A stretch of 64,000 nucleotides of DNA from assembly GCF_014654365.1 (NCBI RefSeq), contig NZ_BNAY01000005.1:496001-560000 (forward strand). Reading direction: 5' to 3'. The notes under the pieces were generated by a model. The model was not told where the DNA came from and ran no database searches. It saw only the letters and a program-made list of their open reading frames with translations. The stretch comes from Amycolatopsis oliviviridis. Lineage in GTDB: Bacteria > Actinomycetota > Actinomycetes > Mycobacteriales > Pseudonocardiaceae. The translations under genes were made by a program, and so were the position numbers. Positions 26,192-34,875 of the stretch are shown here, piece by piece; the stretch's first letter is position 1; each line of letters starts with the position of its first letter.

Positions 26192-27196
26192 TCAGGGGTT
26201 CAACTCGGCGAGTTTGGTGAACTCCTTCCGGAAGGCGTGGAATTTCCCTTCCAGCTCCAGGAAGTTCTCTTCGGAAAGTGGAGATCCGGTGATTTTTTCG
26301 TACAGGGCGAGGAAATCCGTCCTCGTCGTGGTGGTGGAGATGCGGAAGTGCCGTCCGGAACGGGATTGGGAAATCCGCAGGAACTCGGACCGTTCCTTGT
26401 TGTACAGAAAGGAACCTTCGCTGAACCGCAGCGTTCGCGGATACAGCGTGGTCGCGCCGCGGATGTCGCTGTACAAGGTCACCCATACGCTCTCGTCGAA
26501 CACTTCGAGGCGGTCCAGCGGCGGATCGGCGACGACGGTGATGTCCACCAGCGAGCACCGGCCACGCGCCAGGAACAGTCCGACCAGGCCGATGCTGATC
26601 TCGTCGTCGAGCCTGGCCTGGATCGTCTCGTAGTCCATTCCCGCTTCCTCGCTGCGGAGGAGATAGCGCGCCCTGCCACTGATGGCGCCCTCGTCCCGCG
26701 GGTCGGCGATGACCACGCGAAGCTCCCTTTCGGTGCGGGACAACAGCAAACGGGCCGCGGCGTGCCTGGCGGAGAACCCTCGGAAGAAGTAGTGCCTGGT
26801 CACGTCGAGGTCTTCGGTCATGACCCGGTTGAACAGCGGATCCGGATCGGTGGTCGCCTCGAAGACGTGGGTGGGGAAGAATTCCTTGTTGAGCGAACGG
26901 TATTCGGCGCTGAGCGCTTCCAGCGCGCGGCGGCTTTCCTCGATCACGGGGGTCACCATCGCGCGCTGTGACGCGGTGGCGGTGATCAGGGTCTGGCCGA
27001 AGCCGACCACCGCGGAGATCAGCGTGCCGGTGCCCAGCGAAGTGAGCAGCGTCTTGCCGGCGCCGGGATCCATCGTGCTGGAGATCCACAGGCTGAGGCC
27101 CGCGACGACGATCAGTACGGTGAGCAGCAGGCTTGTCCTGGTCCAGAAGATCTCTTGCAGTGGGGTACGGCGGAGCCGGTCGGCTTCCGCGGGCAC
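26192..27196 (-). CDS. Membrane protein of unknown function
   Basis: A 334-residue protein. Two hydrophobic segments lie near the N-terminus (about 25-45 and 55-80), followed by a soluble domain of about 250 residues with no motif I recognise. The start is the GTG at 27196, 8 bases after AAGGAGG; the frame is open to 27238 but that region has no ribosome-binding site and holds an inverted repeat. It is the first gene of the trio with the cupin-like and HD genes. Confidence 0.65.
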   Translation of the reverse strand: MPAEADRLRRTPLQEIFWTRTSLLLTVLIVVAGLSLWISSTMDPGAGKTLLTSLGTGTLISAVVGFGQTLITATASQRAMVTPVIEESRRALEALSAEYRSLNKEFFPTHVFEATTDPDPLFNRVMTEDLDVTRHYFFRGFSARHAAARLLLSRTERELRVVIADPRDEGAISGRARYLLRSEEAGMDYETIQARLDDEISIGLVGLFLARGRCSLVDITVVADPPLDRLEVFDESVWVTLYSDIRGATTLYPRTLRFSEGSFLYNKERSEFLRISQSRSGRHFRISTTTTRTDFLALYEKITGSPLSEENFLELEGKFHAFRKEFTKLAELNP

Positions 27197-27214
27197 GGGG
27201 TTCACCTCCTTGAT

Positions 27215-27259
27215 CCGCACTCGAACGGACGAACGCATTGCGTATCTGTTCGAGTGCGG
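27215..27259. promoter_or_regulatory. Perfect inverted repeat upstream of the membrane-protein gene
   Basis: Twelve-base arms CCGCACTCGAAC (27215-27226) and GTTCGAGTGCGG (27248-27259) flank a 21-base spacer, beginning about 5 bases upstream of the Shine-Dalgarno of the gene starting at 27196. It could be a dimer-binding operator or an mRNA-leader hairpin. The rest of the gap to 27417 shows nothing recognisable. Confidence 0.5.
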
Positions 27260-27417
27260 GGAGTTACTCTACGCGCATCGTGACAATGTCGAAATAAGAA
27301 ATTCGGGGGAAAGGTACCAACAGCGAACGTGACGCACGGCTATACCTTATTCGGCACCGGGGTTTCCCCGAAACAGGAGAAAACCGCTCACGGAGAGTGC
27401 GGGAGGATCCCTTCATA

Positions 27418-27993
27418 TCAAGCGGGGCCGGGCTTCGCCGACGACAGTGTTTCGACAACCGCCGAAGACGGCGCGGTGTACACCGTGGGGAAGTCGATCT
27501 CGCCCTCGGCGGGATCCAGGGTCCAGGCGAGCCGCTCATCCTCCGGCGAATTCCGTTGCAAGAAAGGAAAGTGGGCGTCCGCGCCGTTGTTGTTGCCCCT
27601 AGGGTCGAGCCGGATCCACCGGTCGAGGCCGGCGAGGTACACGCCGTTGAGCCCGTGCAGAACGCCGATCCGCTGATGGCAGAACCCGGCAGGGATGCCT
27701 TGGCTGCGCAGCAAAGCGGCCAGCAGGTGGGCCTTCGCGTAGCAAAGACCGACCCGCTCCCTTAGCGTCTCGGAGGCCAGAAGGGTGACCCGGGCATCGG
27801 CGGCGTCCACCGTATGGGCGATCTCGTCGCGCACGAAGTGAAACATCGAACGAATCACGTCGACTTCGGTGCCGCCGGTCGGTGACAGTCTGTCAGCCGT
27901 TTCGCGGATCAGCGGATGGTCGTGATCGATCACCGCGTCGGCGACGAGATAGTCTTCGAGGCGCTCGGATTCGATCTTCAGCGGGATTTTCAC
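27418..27993 (-). CDS. Transglutaminase-like (cysteine protease fold) domain protein
   Basis: A 191-residue protein. The transglutaminase-core signature is visible: Cys in RVGLCYAKAHLLAALLRSQG, His in GVYLAGLDRWIRLDPR (preceded by HGLNG) and the following Asp, in the usual order. Such small proteins may act as peptidases or amide-forming enzymes on unknown substrates. The GTG at 27993 overlaps the TGA of the upstream TetR gene (GTGA), so the two are cotranscribed and translationally coupled. Confidence 0.75.
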   Translation of the reverse strand: MKIPLKIESERLEDYLVADAVIDHDHPLIRETADRLSPTGGTEVDVIRSMFHFVRDEIAHTVDAADARVTLLASETLRERVGLCYAKAHLLAALLRSQGIPAGFCHQRIGVLHGLNGVYLAGLDRWIRLDPRGNNNGADAHFPFLQRNSPEDERLAWTLDPAEGEIDFPTVYTAPSSAVVETLSSAKPGPA

Positions 27994-28550
27994 GCGACTC
28001 CGTCCAGCACGGCGTCGACGGCGTCTTCGAGGAATTCCGGGCCGGCTTCGCCGCCGCGCAGCAGCAGCCGGAACCAGATCGCCCCCGCGAGCAGATCCAT
28101 CACCAGGACCGGATCGACGCCGTCGCGCAGTTCGCCCCGCGCGGTCGCGCGGGCGAAGATCGGCTCCTCGCGCGCCATGCGATCGGCGAAGAAACTCCGT
28201 GCGACCTCGCCGAGTTCCGGACGGCGTGGCCCGGCGGTGAGGGTCGCGACGACGGCGGGCGAGGTCTGTTCCGAAGTCAGCAGCCGCAGGATGTGTGCCG
28301 ACACGGCGAGCAGATCGCCGCGCAGGCTCCCGGTGTCCGGGACGTCGAGGGCGAACAGTCCCGAATCGCGCAGCGCCGCCGCCAGTAGCGCGTCCTTTGA
28401 AGGCCACCACCGATACAGCGTCGTCTTGTTGACGCCGGACCGGGCGGCGACGGCCTCGATGGCGAGCTTGTCGTAGCCGTGCTCGGCCAGCAGTTCGAGG
28501 GTGGCGGCGAAGATCGCCTCGGCCTTGCGCGGACCGTTCTGCGTGCTCAC
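27990..28550 (-). CDS. TetR-family transcriptional regulator
   Basis: A 186-residue repressor. The N-terminal HTH spans about residues 8-55 (KAEAIFAATLELLAEHGYDKLAIEAVA...GVNKTTLYRWW with the usual spacing) and the C-terminal ligand domain is helical. The GTG at 28550 is preferred for length; an in-frame ATG at 28583 would place the start inside the operator. It is divergent from the alpha/beta hydrolase gene, with two palindromic operators between, and cotranscribed with the transglutaminase-like gene. Confidence 0.85.
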   Translation of the reverse strand: MSTQNGPRKAEAIFAATLELLAEHGYDKLAIEAVAARSGVNKTTLYRWWPSKDALLAAALRDSGLFALDVPDTGSLRGDLLAVSAHILRLLTSEQTSPAVVATLTAGPRRPELGEVARSFFADRMAREEPIFARATARGELRDGVDPVLVMDLLAGAIWFRLLLRGGEAGPEFLEDAVDAVLDGVA

Positions 28551-28560
28551 GACCAGAGAA

Positions 28561-28582
28561 TACAACGCACCGTTGCGTTGCA
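28561..28582. promoter_or_regulatory. TetR operator copy 1
   Basis: Half-sites TACAACGCA and TGCGTTGCA separated by CCGT form an 8-of-9 palindrome just upstream of the TetR gene. It is nearly the reverse complement of the second copy at 28601-28622. Confidence 0.7.
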
Positions 28583-28600
28583 TTCTGAAGAGGGCTACTT

Positions 28601-28622
28601 TGCAACGCAACGGTGCGTTGCA
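28601..28622. promoter_or_regulatory. TetR operator copy 2
   Basis: Half-sites TGCAACGCA and TGCGTTGCA with spacer ACGG form a perfect 9-bp palindrome. It ends 4 bases before the AGGAGG Shine-Dalgarno of the hydrolase gene, so binding would block that gene; with copy 1 (40 bp apart) the regulator can control both directions. Confidence 0.78.
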
Positions 28623-28637
28623 TTCAGGAGGTCGTCC

Positions 28638-29339
28638 ATGGTCCCCGTCGTCTTCGTCCACGGCATCCGGCTCAGCGGTGCCGCCTGGTCCGAACAACTC
28701 GAACTGCTGGGTCATCCCGCGAAAGCGGTCGATCTGCCGGGCCACGGCAGCCGCCGGGGCGAGCGGTTCACCCTGGACGGCGCGGTCGACGCCGTCGCCG
28801 AGGCCATCGACGAGCCCGCCCTGGTCGTCGGGCATTCCCTCGGCGGATACGTCGCGATGGCCGCGGCCGCGCGGCACCCGGAAAGGGTGGCCGGGCTCGT
28901 CGTCGCGGGCTCCACGTATCTGCCGGACAAGACGCTGGAGGTGCTCTTCGGTCTCGCGCACAAGGTCCTGATGCGGCTCCCGGATCGCGGCGAAGGACTC
29001 AGCCGCCGTCAGTTCCGGACCGCGCTGCCGCCGAAGATCGCCGAGGCCGTGATCGGCGGTGGCATCGCGACCGAGGTGATCCCGGGCGTCGCCGAGGCCC
29101 TCGCCGGTTTCGACGTGCTCGCCGAACTCGGTACCTACCCGGGCCCGGTCTGGCTGATCAACGGCTCACGCGACCACTTCCGCCGCCACCAACGCCGCTT
29201 CCTCGCCGCCTGCGCCGACGGCAGGCTGATCACCGTTCCCCAGGCTGGCCACTACCTGCCGATGGTGCGCGGCAAGGAATTCGCTCAGCTGGTGCTCGAC
29301 GCGGCCCGCGGCCTTCCGTCGGTCATCCGCCCGAGCTAG
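28638..29339 (+). CDS. Alpha/beta hydrolase
   Basis: A 233-residue alpha/beta-hydrolase-fold enzyme. The oxyanion region is VVFVHGIRLSG, the nucleophile elbow is VVGHSLGGY (Ser about 61), the acid is likely in NGSRDHF and the catalytic His is in AGHYLP. ATG with AGGAGG at 28626-28631. It is under probable control of the divergent TetR regulator, so it may degrade the regulator's ligand or a related ester. Its last four bases overlap the convergent 114-residue ORF. Confidence 0.85.
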   Translation: MVPVVFVHGIRLSGAAWSEQLELLGHPAKAVDLPGHGSRRGERFTLDGAVDAVAEAIDEPALVVGHSLGGYVAMAAAARHPERVAGLVVAGSTYLPDKTLEVLFGLAHKVLMRLPDRGEGLSRRQFRTALPPKIAEAVIGGGIATEVIPGVAEALAGFDVLAELGTYPGPVWLINGSRDHFRRHQRRFLAACADGRLITVPQAGHYLPMVRGKEFAQLVLDAARGLPSVIRPS

Positions 29340-29680
29340 CCGACCGGCAGGATCGAACCGCCTTGGCTGGTGAGCTGGGTGGCCAGCCGGACCGGTCCCT
29401 GATGCGGAGCCAAGACGATCGAGGCGAAGGAGGTCGCACTGGACCCGGCCCCGTAGTTGGTCTGGAGATGCACGCTGACGTGGACGTTCCGGTCGGCGGG
29501 AACCTCGAACGTGACCGAACCCCACGAGACCACGTACTGCCTGCCGTCGATGCTCACGAAAGGCACATAGGTCTGCCTCATGGTGGGGAACGGACGTACG
29601 TCGACGGTGAGCAGGCGGCGCTCGCCGTCGTGGTTGTCGACGTAGGGGATCACCCCGGGCTGGCTGGCTAGATCGGACAT
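29336..29680 (-). CDS. Conserved hypothetical protein
   Basis: A 114-residue protein I cannot name. It is predicted to be largely beta-stranded, with no signal peptide or transmembrane segment; patterns such as VSWGSVTFEVPADRNVHVSVH suggest a small beta-sandwich. It starts 13 bp after the MBOAT acyltransferase gene stop on the same strand, so it is probably cotranscribed with it. Confidence 0.6.
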   Translation of the reverse strand: MSDLASQPGVIPYVDNHDGERRLLTVDVRPFPTMRQTYVPFVSIDGRQYVVSWGSVTFEVPADRNVHVSVHLQTNYGAGSSATSFASIVLAPHQGPVRLATQLTSQGGSILPVG

Positions 29681-29692
29681 TCGCGGGCTCCC

Positions 29693-31126
29693 TCAGAACT
29701 GGTAGTAGAGGAACGGGCTGAACGTCCCGGTCGCGATCAGGATGGCCGCGTACACCAGCCCGACGGTCATCACGCCGATCCGCAGCGCCGTCGCCGGGCG
29801 GCTACGGGACGACTCCAGCAGCGGCCCGGTCACCGGATGCGCGGGCAGGAACACGATCGCCAGCGCGCACAGCAGGATGAGCAGCCGCTGGTTGGTCACC
29901 GCGCTTTCGACGACGTCGGTGAGGCCGGTGAAGTCCGGCAGCACCATGTGCCCGATCATGCCGAGCGCGTGCGGCAGATCCTTGGCGCGGAAGAACACCC
30001 AGCCGAACACCACCAGCACGAGCGTCAGCGCGCGGCGGCCGATGCGGGCGGCCTGGGTCTTCGGGGTGACGTCGTAGCCGAAAGCGCGTTCCACGATCAG
30101 CAGCGCGCCGTGGTAGACGCCCCAGATCAGGAACGTCCACTGCGCGCCGTGCCAGAACCCGGTCAGCACGAACACGATGCACAGGTTCCGGTACGTGTGC
30201 CCGGCGCCGGTGCGGTTGCCGCCCAGCGGGATGTAGACGTAGTCGCGGAACCAGCGCGACAGCGACATGTGCCAGCGCCGCCAGAACTCGGTGATGGTCA
30301 CCGACGAGTACGGCCGCGCGAAGTTCTCCGGGAGCCGGAAACCGAGCATCCTCCCGAGCCCGATCGCCATGTCGGAGTATCCGGAGAAGTCGAAGAACAG
30401 CTGGAGCGTGTACCCGATCGCGCCGAGCCAGGCGATCGCGAAGGTCATCTGATCCGGTGGCGTGTTGAAGCAGGCGTCCACCATCGGGCTGAGCGAGTCC
30501 GCGATGATCGTCTTCTTGCACAGCCCGAGCGCGAAACGCGGGAAACCGGCGGCGATGTCGTCGAGGCGGTGTGACCGCTGCTGCGGCAGCTGGTCGGCGA
30601 TCTCGCGGTACCGCACGATCGGCCCGGCCACCAGCTGCGGGAACATCGCGATGTACGCGGCGAACGCCACCGGGTTGCGCAGCGCGCGGCGTTCACCGCG
30701 GTAGATGTCCACCACGTACGAGATGTGGTGGAACGTGTAGAACGAGATGCCGATCGGGATGACCAGGTCGGCCACCGGGAATCCGCCGCCGAACCAGTGC
30801 GTCACGGCCGCGATCTGCTGCGTCGCGAACCCCGCGTACTTCCAGATCAGCAGCATGCCGACGTTGAGGCCGATGACCCCGAGCAGCAGCCGCTTGCGCC
30901 GCTTGTTCTGCAGGTCCCACGCGTTCGGCTCCAGCGCGGGCCCGGCCAGGTAGTTGACCACCATGCAGCCCAGCAGCACCAGCGTGTACGGACCGGCGCC
31001 GGTGGCGTAGAAGATCAGGCTGCCGACCGCGACGATGCCGTTCCGCCAGCTGCGTGGGCACAGCAGCACGGCGAGCAGTACCGCCGGCATGAAGTACCAC
31101 AGGAACAGTGGCGAAATGAACGACAT
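29693..31126 (-). CDS. MBOAT family O-acyltransferase (AlgI/DltB-like)
   Basis: A 477-residue polytopic membrane protein with about 10-12 hydrophobic segments. The MBOAT hallmarks are FFDFSGYSDMAIGLGR, EFWRRWHMSLSRWFRDY and the catalytic His in LTGFWHGAQWTF, with a second His in VYHG. AlgI-type enzymes carry acyl groups across the membrane for transfer to an extracellular polysaccharide by AlgX/AlgJ partners, such as the protein at 7643. Here the adjacent gene is only the 114-residue hypothetical. The acceptor is unknown. Confidence 0.9.
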   Translation of the reverse strand: MSFISPLFLWYFMPAVLLAVLLCPRSWRNGIVAVGSLIFYATGAGPYTLVLLGCMVVNYLAGPALEPNAWDLQNKRRKRLLLGVIGLNVGMLLIWKYAGFATQQIAAVTHWFGGGFPVADLVIPIGISFYTFHHISYVVDIYRGERRALRNPVAFAAYIAMFPQLVAGPIVRYREIADQLPQQRSHRLDDIAAGFPRFALGLCKKTIIADSLSPMVDACFNTPPDQMTFAIAWLGAIGYTLQLFFDFSGYSDMAIGLGRMLGFRLPENFARPYSSVTITEFWRRWHMSLSRWFRDYVYIPLGGNRTGAGHTYRNLCIVFVLTGFWHGAQWTFLIWGVYHGALLIVERAFGYDVTPKTQAARIGRRALTLVLVVFGWVFFRAKDLPHALGMIGHMVLPDFTGLTDVVESAVTNQRLLILLCALAIVFLPAHPVTGPLLESSRSRPATALRIGVMTVGLVYAAILIATGTFSPFLYYQF

Positions 31127-31226
31127 CGGTGCGGGGTCCCCCAGGGCGGTTACGCGTTATCCGCTGGTGACCTTAGCCTGAGACCCCCGCCCGGTGTCGA
31201 TGAACTGCGTGTGACGAAGTGCGGGG

Positions 31227-32183
31227 TCAGACACGTCCCGCGATACGGCGGCGCCGCGCCACCTCGGCCAGCAGCACCCCGGCCGCGACCGAAGCGTTGA
31301 GCGACTCGACACCGGCGGACATCGGGATCGACACCGTGGCGTCGCAGGTCTCGCGCACGAGCCGGGAAAGCCCGCGGCCTTCCGAGCCGAGCACGATGAC
31401 CAGCGGATCCGCCGCGAGGTCCAGTTCGTCGATGTCGACCGAGCCGTCCGCGTCGAGGCCGACGACCATCAGACCGGCCTCCTTCCACGCCTTCAGCTGA
31501 CGGGTCAGGTTGGTCGCGACGGCGATCGGCAGCTTGGCGGCGGTGCCGGCGGAGGTCCGCCACGCGACCGCGGTCATCCCCGCGCTGCGCCGTTCCGGTA
31601 GGAGGACACCTTGCGCGCCGAACGCGGCGGCCGACCGGATCACCGCGCCGAGGTTGCGCGGGTCGGTGACGCCGTCGAGCGCGACGAACAGCGGGGTCTG
31701 GCCCGAGTCCTTCGCCACCGCCATCAGGTCGTGCGGGTCGGCGTACTGGAAGGGCGGCACCTGCAGGCCCAGGCCCTGGTGCATGGCCCGGTTGGTCTTG
31801 CGGTCGAGTTCCTCGCGCGGGATCTCCAGGATCGAGATGCCCTTGTCGCCCGCGAGCCGGACGGCCTCGTTGACGCGGTCGTCGATCTCGATGTTGATCG
31901 CGACGTACAGCGCGGTGGCCGGGACGTCGGCGCGCAGCGCCTCGACCACCGGGTTGCGCCCGGCGATCAGCTCCGGCTTGTCGGCCTTCTTCTGCCGGGC
32001 CTGTTCCTTGCGGTCACGCGCGTTGGCGGTGCGGTACGCCTTGTGCCCGGGCCGGTCCTCGGCCTTGGGCGTCGGGCCCTTGCCTTCGAGGCCCTTCCGG
32101 CGCTGGCCGCCGGAGCCGACGACCTGACCCTTCTTCGTGCCGGGCTTGCGAATAGCGCCCTGGCGCCGGGAGTTGCCTGCCAT
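31227..32183 (-). CDS. rlmB: SPOUT 23S rRNA guanosine-2'-O-methyltransferase (RlmB/TrmH family)
   Basis: A 318-residue methyltransferase. A Lys/Arg-rich N-terminal extension (1-70) precedes the substrate-binding domain (AGRNPVVEAL) and the trefoil-knot SPOUT domain with LDGVTDPRNLGAVIRSA, VLGSEGRGL and IPMSAGVESLNASVAAGVLL. The family methylates G2251 of 23S rRNA. Its position immediately downstream of cysS matches Rv3579c-Rv3580c of M. tuberculosis. ATG start. Confidence 0.9.
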   Translation of the reverse strand: MAGNSRRQGAIRKPGTKKGQVVGSGGQRRKGLEGKGPTPKAEDRPGHKAYRTANARDRKEQARQKKADKPELIAGRNPVVEALRADVPATALYVAINIEIDDRVNEAVRLAGDKGISILEIPREELDRKTNRAMHQGLGLQVPPFQYADPHDLMAVAKDSGQTPLFVALDGVTDPRNLGAVIRSAAAFGAQGVLLPERRSAGMTAVAWRTSAGTAAKLPIAVATNLTRQLKAWKEAGLMVVGLDADGSVDIDELDLAADPLVIVLGSEGRGLSRLVRETCDATVSIPMSAGVESLNASVAAGVLLAEVARRRRIAGRV

Positions 32184-32219
32184 GAGTGAGAATTCCTTGA
32201 GCTAGAAACCGAGTAAGTG

Positions 32220-33617
32220 TCAGACGTCCTTGACGGTCCACTGTGGACCGTTCGGGGTGTCTTCCACCACGATGCCCGCCTGCTGGAGGCGGTCACGCGC
32301 GGCGTCCGCACGGGCGAAGTCCTTCTCGGCGCGGGCCTGCTGCCGTTCGGTGAGCAGCCCTTCCACGAGATCGGACAGTGCCTGCCGGGTGGGCGTTTCG
32401 TTGCCGCCCGCCTCGGACCAGCGCGCGGAGAGCGGGTCGAGGCCGAGCACGTCGGTCATCGCGCGCACGGAGGCGGCGATTTCGCGTGCCTTGGAATTGT
32501 CGGCCGCGTCGAGGGCCGCGTTACCGTCGCGGACCGTGTTGTGCAGCACTGCGAACGCCTGCGGGGTGGCCAGGTCGTCGTCGAGCGCGGCGGCGAATCC
32601 GGCCGGGATCTCGCCGAGGTGCACCGCGCCCGCGATGCCGGCCGTGCGCCGGAGGAACTGCTCGATCCGCCGGTAGCCCTGCGCGGCCTCGGCGACGGCT
32701 CCGTCCGAGTACTCGACCGTCGACCGGTAGTGCGGCTGGACCAGGTAGTACCGCAGTTCGGGCGCCCGGTAGTGCTTGAGCATCTCCGGGATCGACACCG
32801 TGTTGCCCAGCGACTTGGCCATCTTCTCGCCGGCCATGGTCACCCACGCGTTGTGCAGCCAGAACCGCGCGAATCCATCGCCCGCCGCGTTGGACTGGGC
32901 GCGCTCGTTCTCGTGGTGTGGGAACACCAGGTCGACGCCGCCGCCATGGATGTCGAACTCCGCGCCGAGGTACGCCGTCGCCATCGCCGAGCATTCGAGG
33001 TGCCAGCCGGGACGGCCGGAGCCCCACGGCGTCGGCCAAGACGGCTCGCCCGGCTTCGCGCTCTTCCACAGCGTGAAGTCGCGTGGATCGCGCTTGGCCT
33101 CGCCGCCGCGCTTGTCTTCACCCTGCTGGACCTCGTCGAGCTTCTGGCCGGACAGCTCGCCGTAGCCGTCGAACGCCTTGACCGAGAAGTACACGTTGCC
33201 GTCCGCGGCGTACGCGTGCCCGCCGTCGATCAGCCGCTGCATCAGCTCGACCATCTGCGTCACGTGCCCCGTCGCCCGGGGGGCGATCGAAGGCGGGAGG
33301 CAGCCCAGCGACTCGTACGCCGATTCGAAGGCGCGCTCGTGCGTGGCCGCCCACTCCCACCAAGGGCGATCCGCGGCGGCGGCCTTGACGAGGATCTTGT
33401 CGTCGATGTCGGTGACGTTGCGGACCATCAGCACGTCGAGTCCACTGTGGACGAGCCAGCGACGGAGGACGTCGTAGTTCAGCGCGCCGCGGATGTGGCC
33501 GATGTGGGGGATGCCCTGCACGGTGGCACCACACACGTACATGGACGCCGTTCCGCTACGGGCAGGGTGGAATTCCCGCACGCTCCGGGTCGCGGTGTCA
33601 TAGAGGTGTAGTGCCAC
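32220..33617 (-). CDS. cysS: Cysteinyl-tRNA synthetase
   Basis: A 465-residue class I synthetase. The HIGH motif reads PHIGH (37-41), KMAKS is at about 270, and zinc-ligand residues include Cys29 and the later GWHLECSAM and H(H)ENERAQ patterns. The length and the dock next to rlmB and near ispF/ispD/carD identify it as CysS rather than the related mycothiol ligase MshC. Start: GTG or ATG at 33617, no competing site. Confidence 0.94.
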   Translation of the reverse strand: MALHLYDTATRSVREFHPARSGTASMYVCGATVQGIPHIGHIRGALNYDVLRRWLVHSGLDVLMVRNVTDIDDKILVKAAAADRPWWEWAATHERAFESAYESLGCLPPSIAPRATGHVTQMVELMQRLIDGGHAYAADGNVYFSVKAFDGYGELSGQKLDEVQQGEDKRGGEAKRDPRDFTLWKSAKPGEPSWPTPWGSGRPGWHLECSAMATAYLGAEFDIHGGGVDLVFPHHENERAQSNAAGDGFARFWLHNAWVTMAGEKMAKSLGNTVSIPEMLKHYRAPELRYYLVQPHYRSTVEYSDGAVAEAAQGYRRIEQFLRRTAGIAGAVHLGEIPAGFAAALDDDLATPQAFAVLHNTVRDGNAALDAADNSKAREIAASVRAMTDVLGLDPLSARWSEAGGNETPTRQALSDLVEGLLTERQQARAEKDFARADAARDRLQQAGIVVEDTPNGPQWTVKDV

Positions 33618-33663
33618 CCCAAAAGGGTACGGGGTCGGCGTGAGCGGCGTCGCAGTGACCGTA

Positions 33664-34359
33664 TTACAGCACGTTATGGGTACGCAGGGCGTTGAGGAGA
33701 GCGTCCGGGCGCTCCGTCGTCGGCAACGGCTCTACCAGCGCGAACGCGCAGCCGATCTCGCGCGCGGCGCCGTCGGCCTCTTCGCTGTCGCCGACCATGA
33801 GCGTCTCGGCCGGGTCGACGCCGAGCCGCTCGATCGCCGTCCGGAAGATCTCCGGCTCCGGCTTCACCGCTCCGACCTCGAACGACAGGATGAACTCGTC
33901 GACGAAGGCGTCCCAGCCGCGGCGGCCGAAGGCGGGCCGGATGTCGAAGGCGATGTTGCTCAGCACCCCGACCTGGACGCCCTTGCCCGAGAGGCCCTTG
34001 AGGGCGGCTTCGGTGTCCGGGTACGGCGTCCACTGGGTGGGATCGATCAGCCGGGTGTAGAGCGCGACGGCCTGGTCGGCGTGCGGCACCCCGGACTGCT
34101 TCAGGACCTCCAGGTACACCTTGCGGTGGAGCACCGGGTCGCGGTCGCGGTTGTGCCAGGCGTGCAGATGCTCCTCGTCGAGATCGACGACCTGGCCGAC
34201 CGGCGCGGTCATCCGGCGCATCAGTTCGGTCTGGGCTTCGAGGTCGAGCCGCTCGCCGTCGTGGTCGGTGAGGTCGGCGAGCCAGGTCTCGTCCTGCTCG
34301 AGCCGGAAGACCGTGCCGGAGAAATCGAACAACACAGCGCGAAAGGTCACGAGGTCCAC
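33664..34359 (-). CDS. HAD-superfamily hydrolase
   Basis: A hydrolase of about 231 residues. Motif I is AVLFDFSGTVFR: note DFSGT in place of the usual DxDGT, so the acid/base Asp two residues after the nucleophile is replaced by Ser, as in some HAD dehalogenases and phosphatases. Motif II is GVLSNIAF, the motif III Lys is in GAVKPEPEIF and motif IV is MVGDSEEAD. The start is uncertain among GTGs at 34359 and 34350. It is inserted between cysS and the PPOX pair relative to the mycobacterial order. Confidence 0.8.
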   Translation of the reverse strand: MDLVTFRAVLFDFSGTVFRLEQDETWLADLTDHDGERLDLEAQTELMRRMTAPVGQVVDLDEEHLHAWHNRDRDPVLHRKVYLEVLKQSGVPHADQAVALYTRLIDPTQWTPYPDTEAALKGLSGKGVQVGVLSNIAFDIRPAFGRRGWDAFVDEFILSFEVGAVKPEPEIFRTAIERLGVDPAETLMVGDSEEADGAAREIGCAFALVEPLPTTERPDALLNALRTHNVL

Positions 34360-34402
34360 ATTAGCCACGATCGTGGGACCTTCGCCTCTCTTCGCGTGTG
34401 AG

Positions 34403-34449
34403 ATGAAAGGCCCCTTCATTGCGAAATTTGCAATGAAGGGGCCTTTCAT
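34403..34449. terminator. Perfect inverted repeat (20-bp arms)
   Basis: Arms ATGAAAGGCCCCTTCATTGC and GCAATGAAGGGGCCTTTCAT enclose a 7-base AT-rich loop (GAAATTT). It lies between the first PPOX gene, whose 3' end is at 34467, and the HAD gene start, so it can terminate minus-strand transcription. No U-tract. Confidence 0.7.
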
Positions 34450-34466
34450 GTCACGCCGCGACAGGA

Positions 34467-34862
34467 TCAGGCCGCGTTGCCGGTGATCTTGGTGGGCGTG
34501 ATCCGGACCAGCACGCGGACGACCTCGGCGGGCTCGTCCGGGTAGTCCTTGTCGAGGTACTTGTGCGAGAGCTCGTTGATCAGCTCGCGCCCGCCCTCGT
34601 CGGTCATCTCCACGGTCCCGCGGATCTCGACGTAGTTGTACGGGTTCTCCTGCTCGAAGACCGAGACGGACACCCGCGGGTCCCTGGCCATGTTCCGCTC
34701 CTTGAGACGGCCGCGGACGGTCGCGAAGATCAGCGTGTCGCCGTCCCGCTTCGCCCACAGCACGGACGTCTGCGCGGAGCCGTCGGCGTTGATGGTCGCG
34801 AGGACCGGGAAGTTGTTGCCGTCGAGGAGTTTCTTGGTCGCGTCGTTGAAAGTCACACCCAT
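34467..34862 (-). CDS. PPOX-class F420-dependent oxidoreductase (copy 1)
   Basis: A 131-residue split-beta-barrel flavin/deazaflavin-binding protein of the pyridoxamine-5'-phosphate-oxidase superfamily. Typical patterns are FPVLATINADGSAQTSVLWAK, RDPRVSVSVF and YVEIRGTVE. Actinobacterial members of this size (Rv1155-like) usually bind F420. It lies 13 bp downstream of a diverged paralogue on the same strand, and the pair probably forms one unit. Natural substrate is unknown. Confidence 0.85.
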   Translation of the reverse strand: MGVTFNDATKKLLDGNNFPVLATINADGSAQTSVLWAKRDGDTLIFATVRGRLKERNMARDPRVSVSVFEQENPYNYVEIRGTVEMTDEGGRELINELSHKYLDKDYPDEPAEVVRVLVRITPTKITGNAA

Positions 34863-34875
34863 GAAGGAAGCCTAA

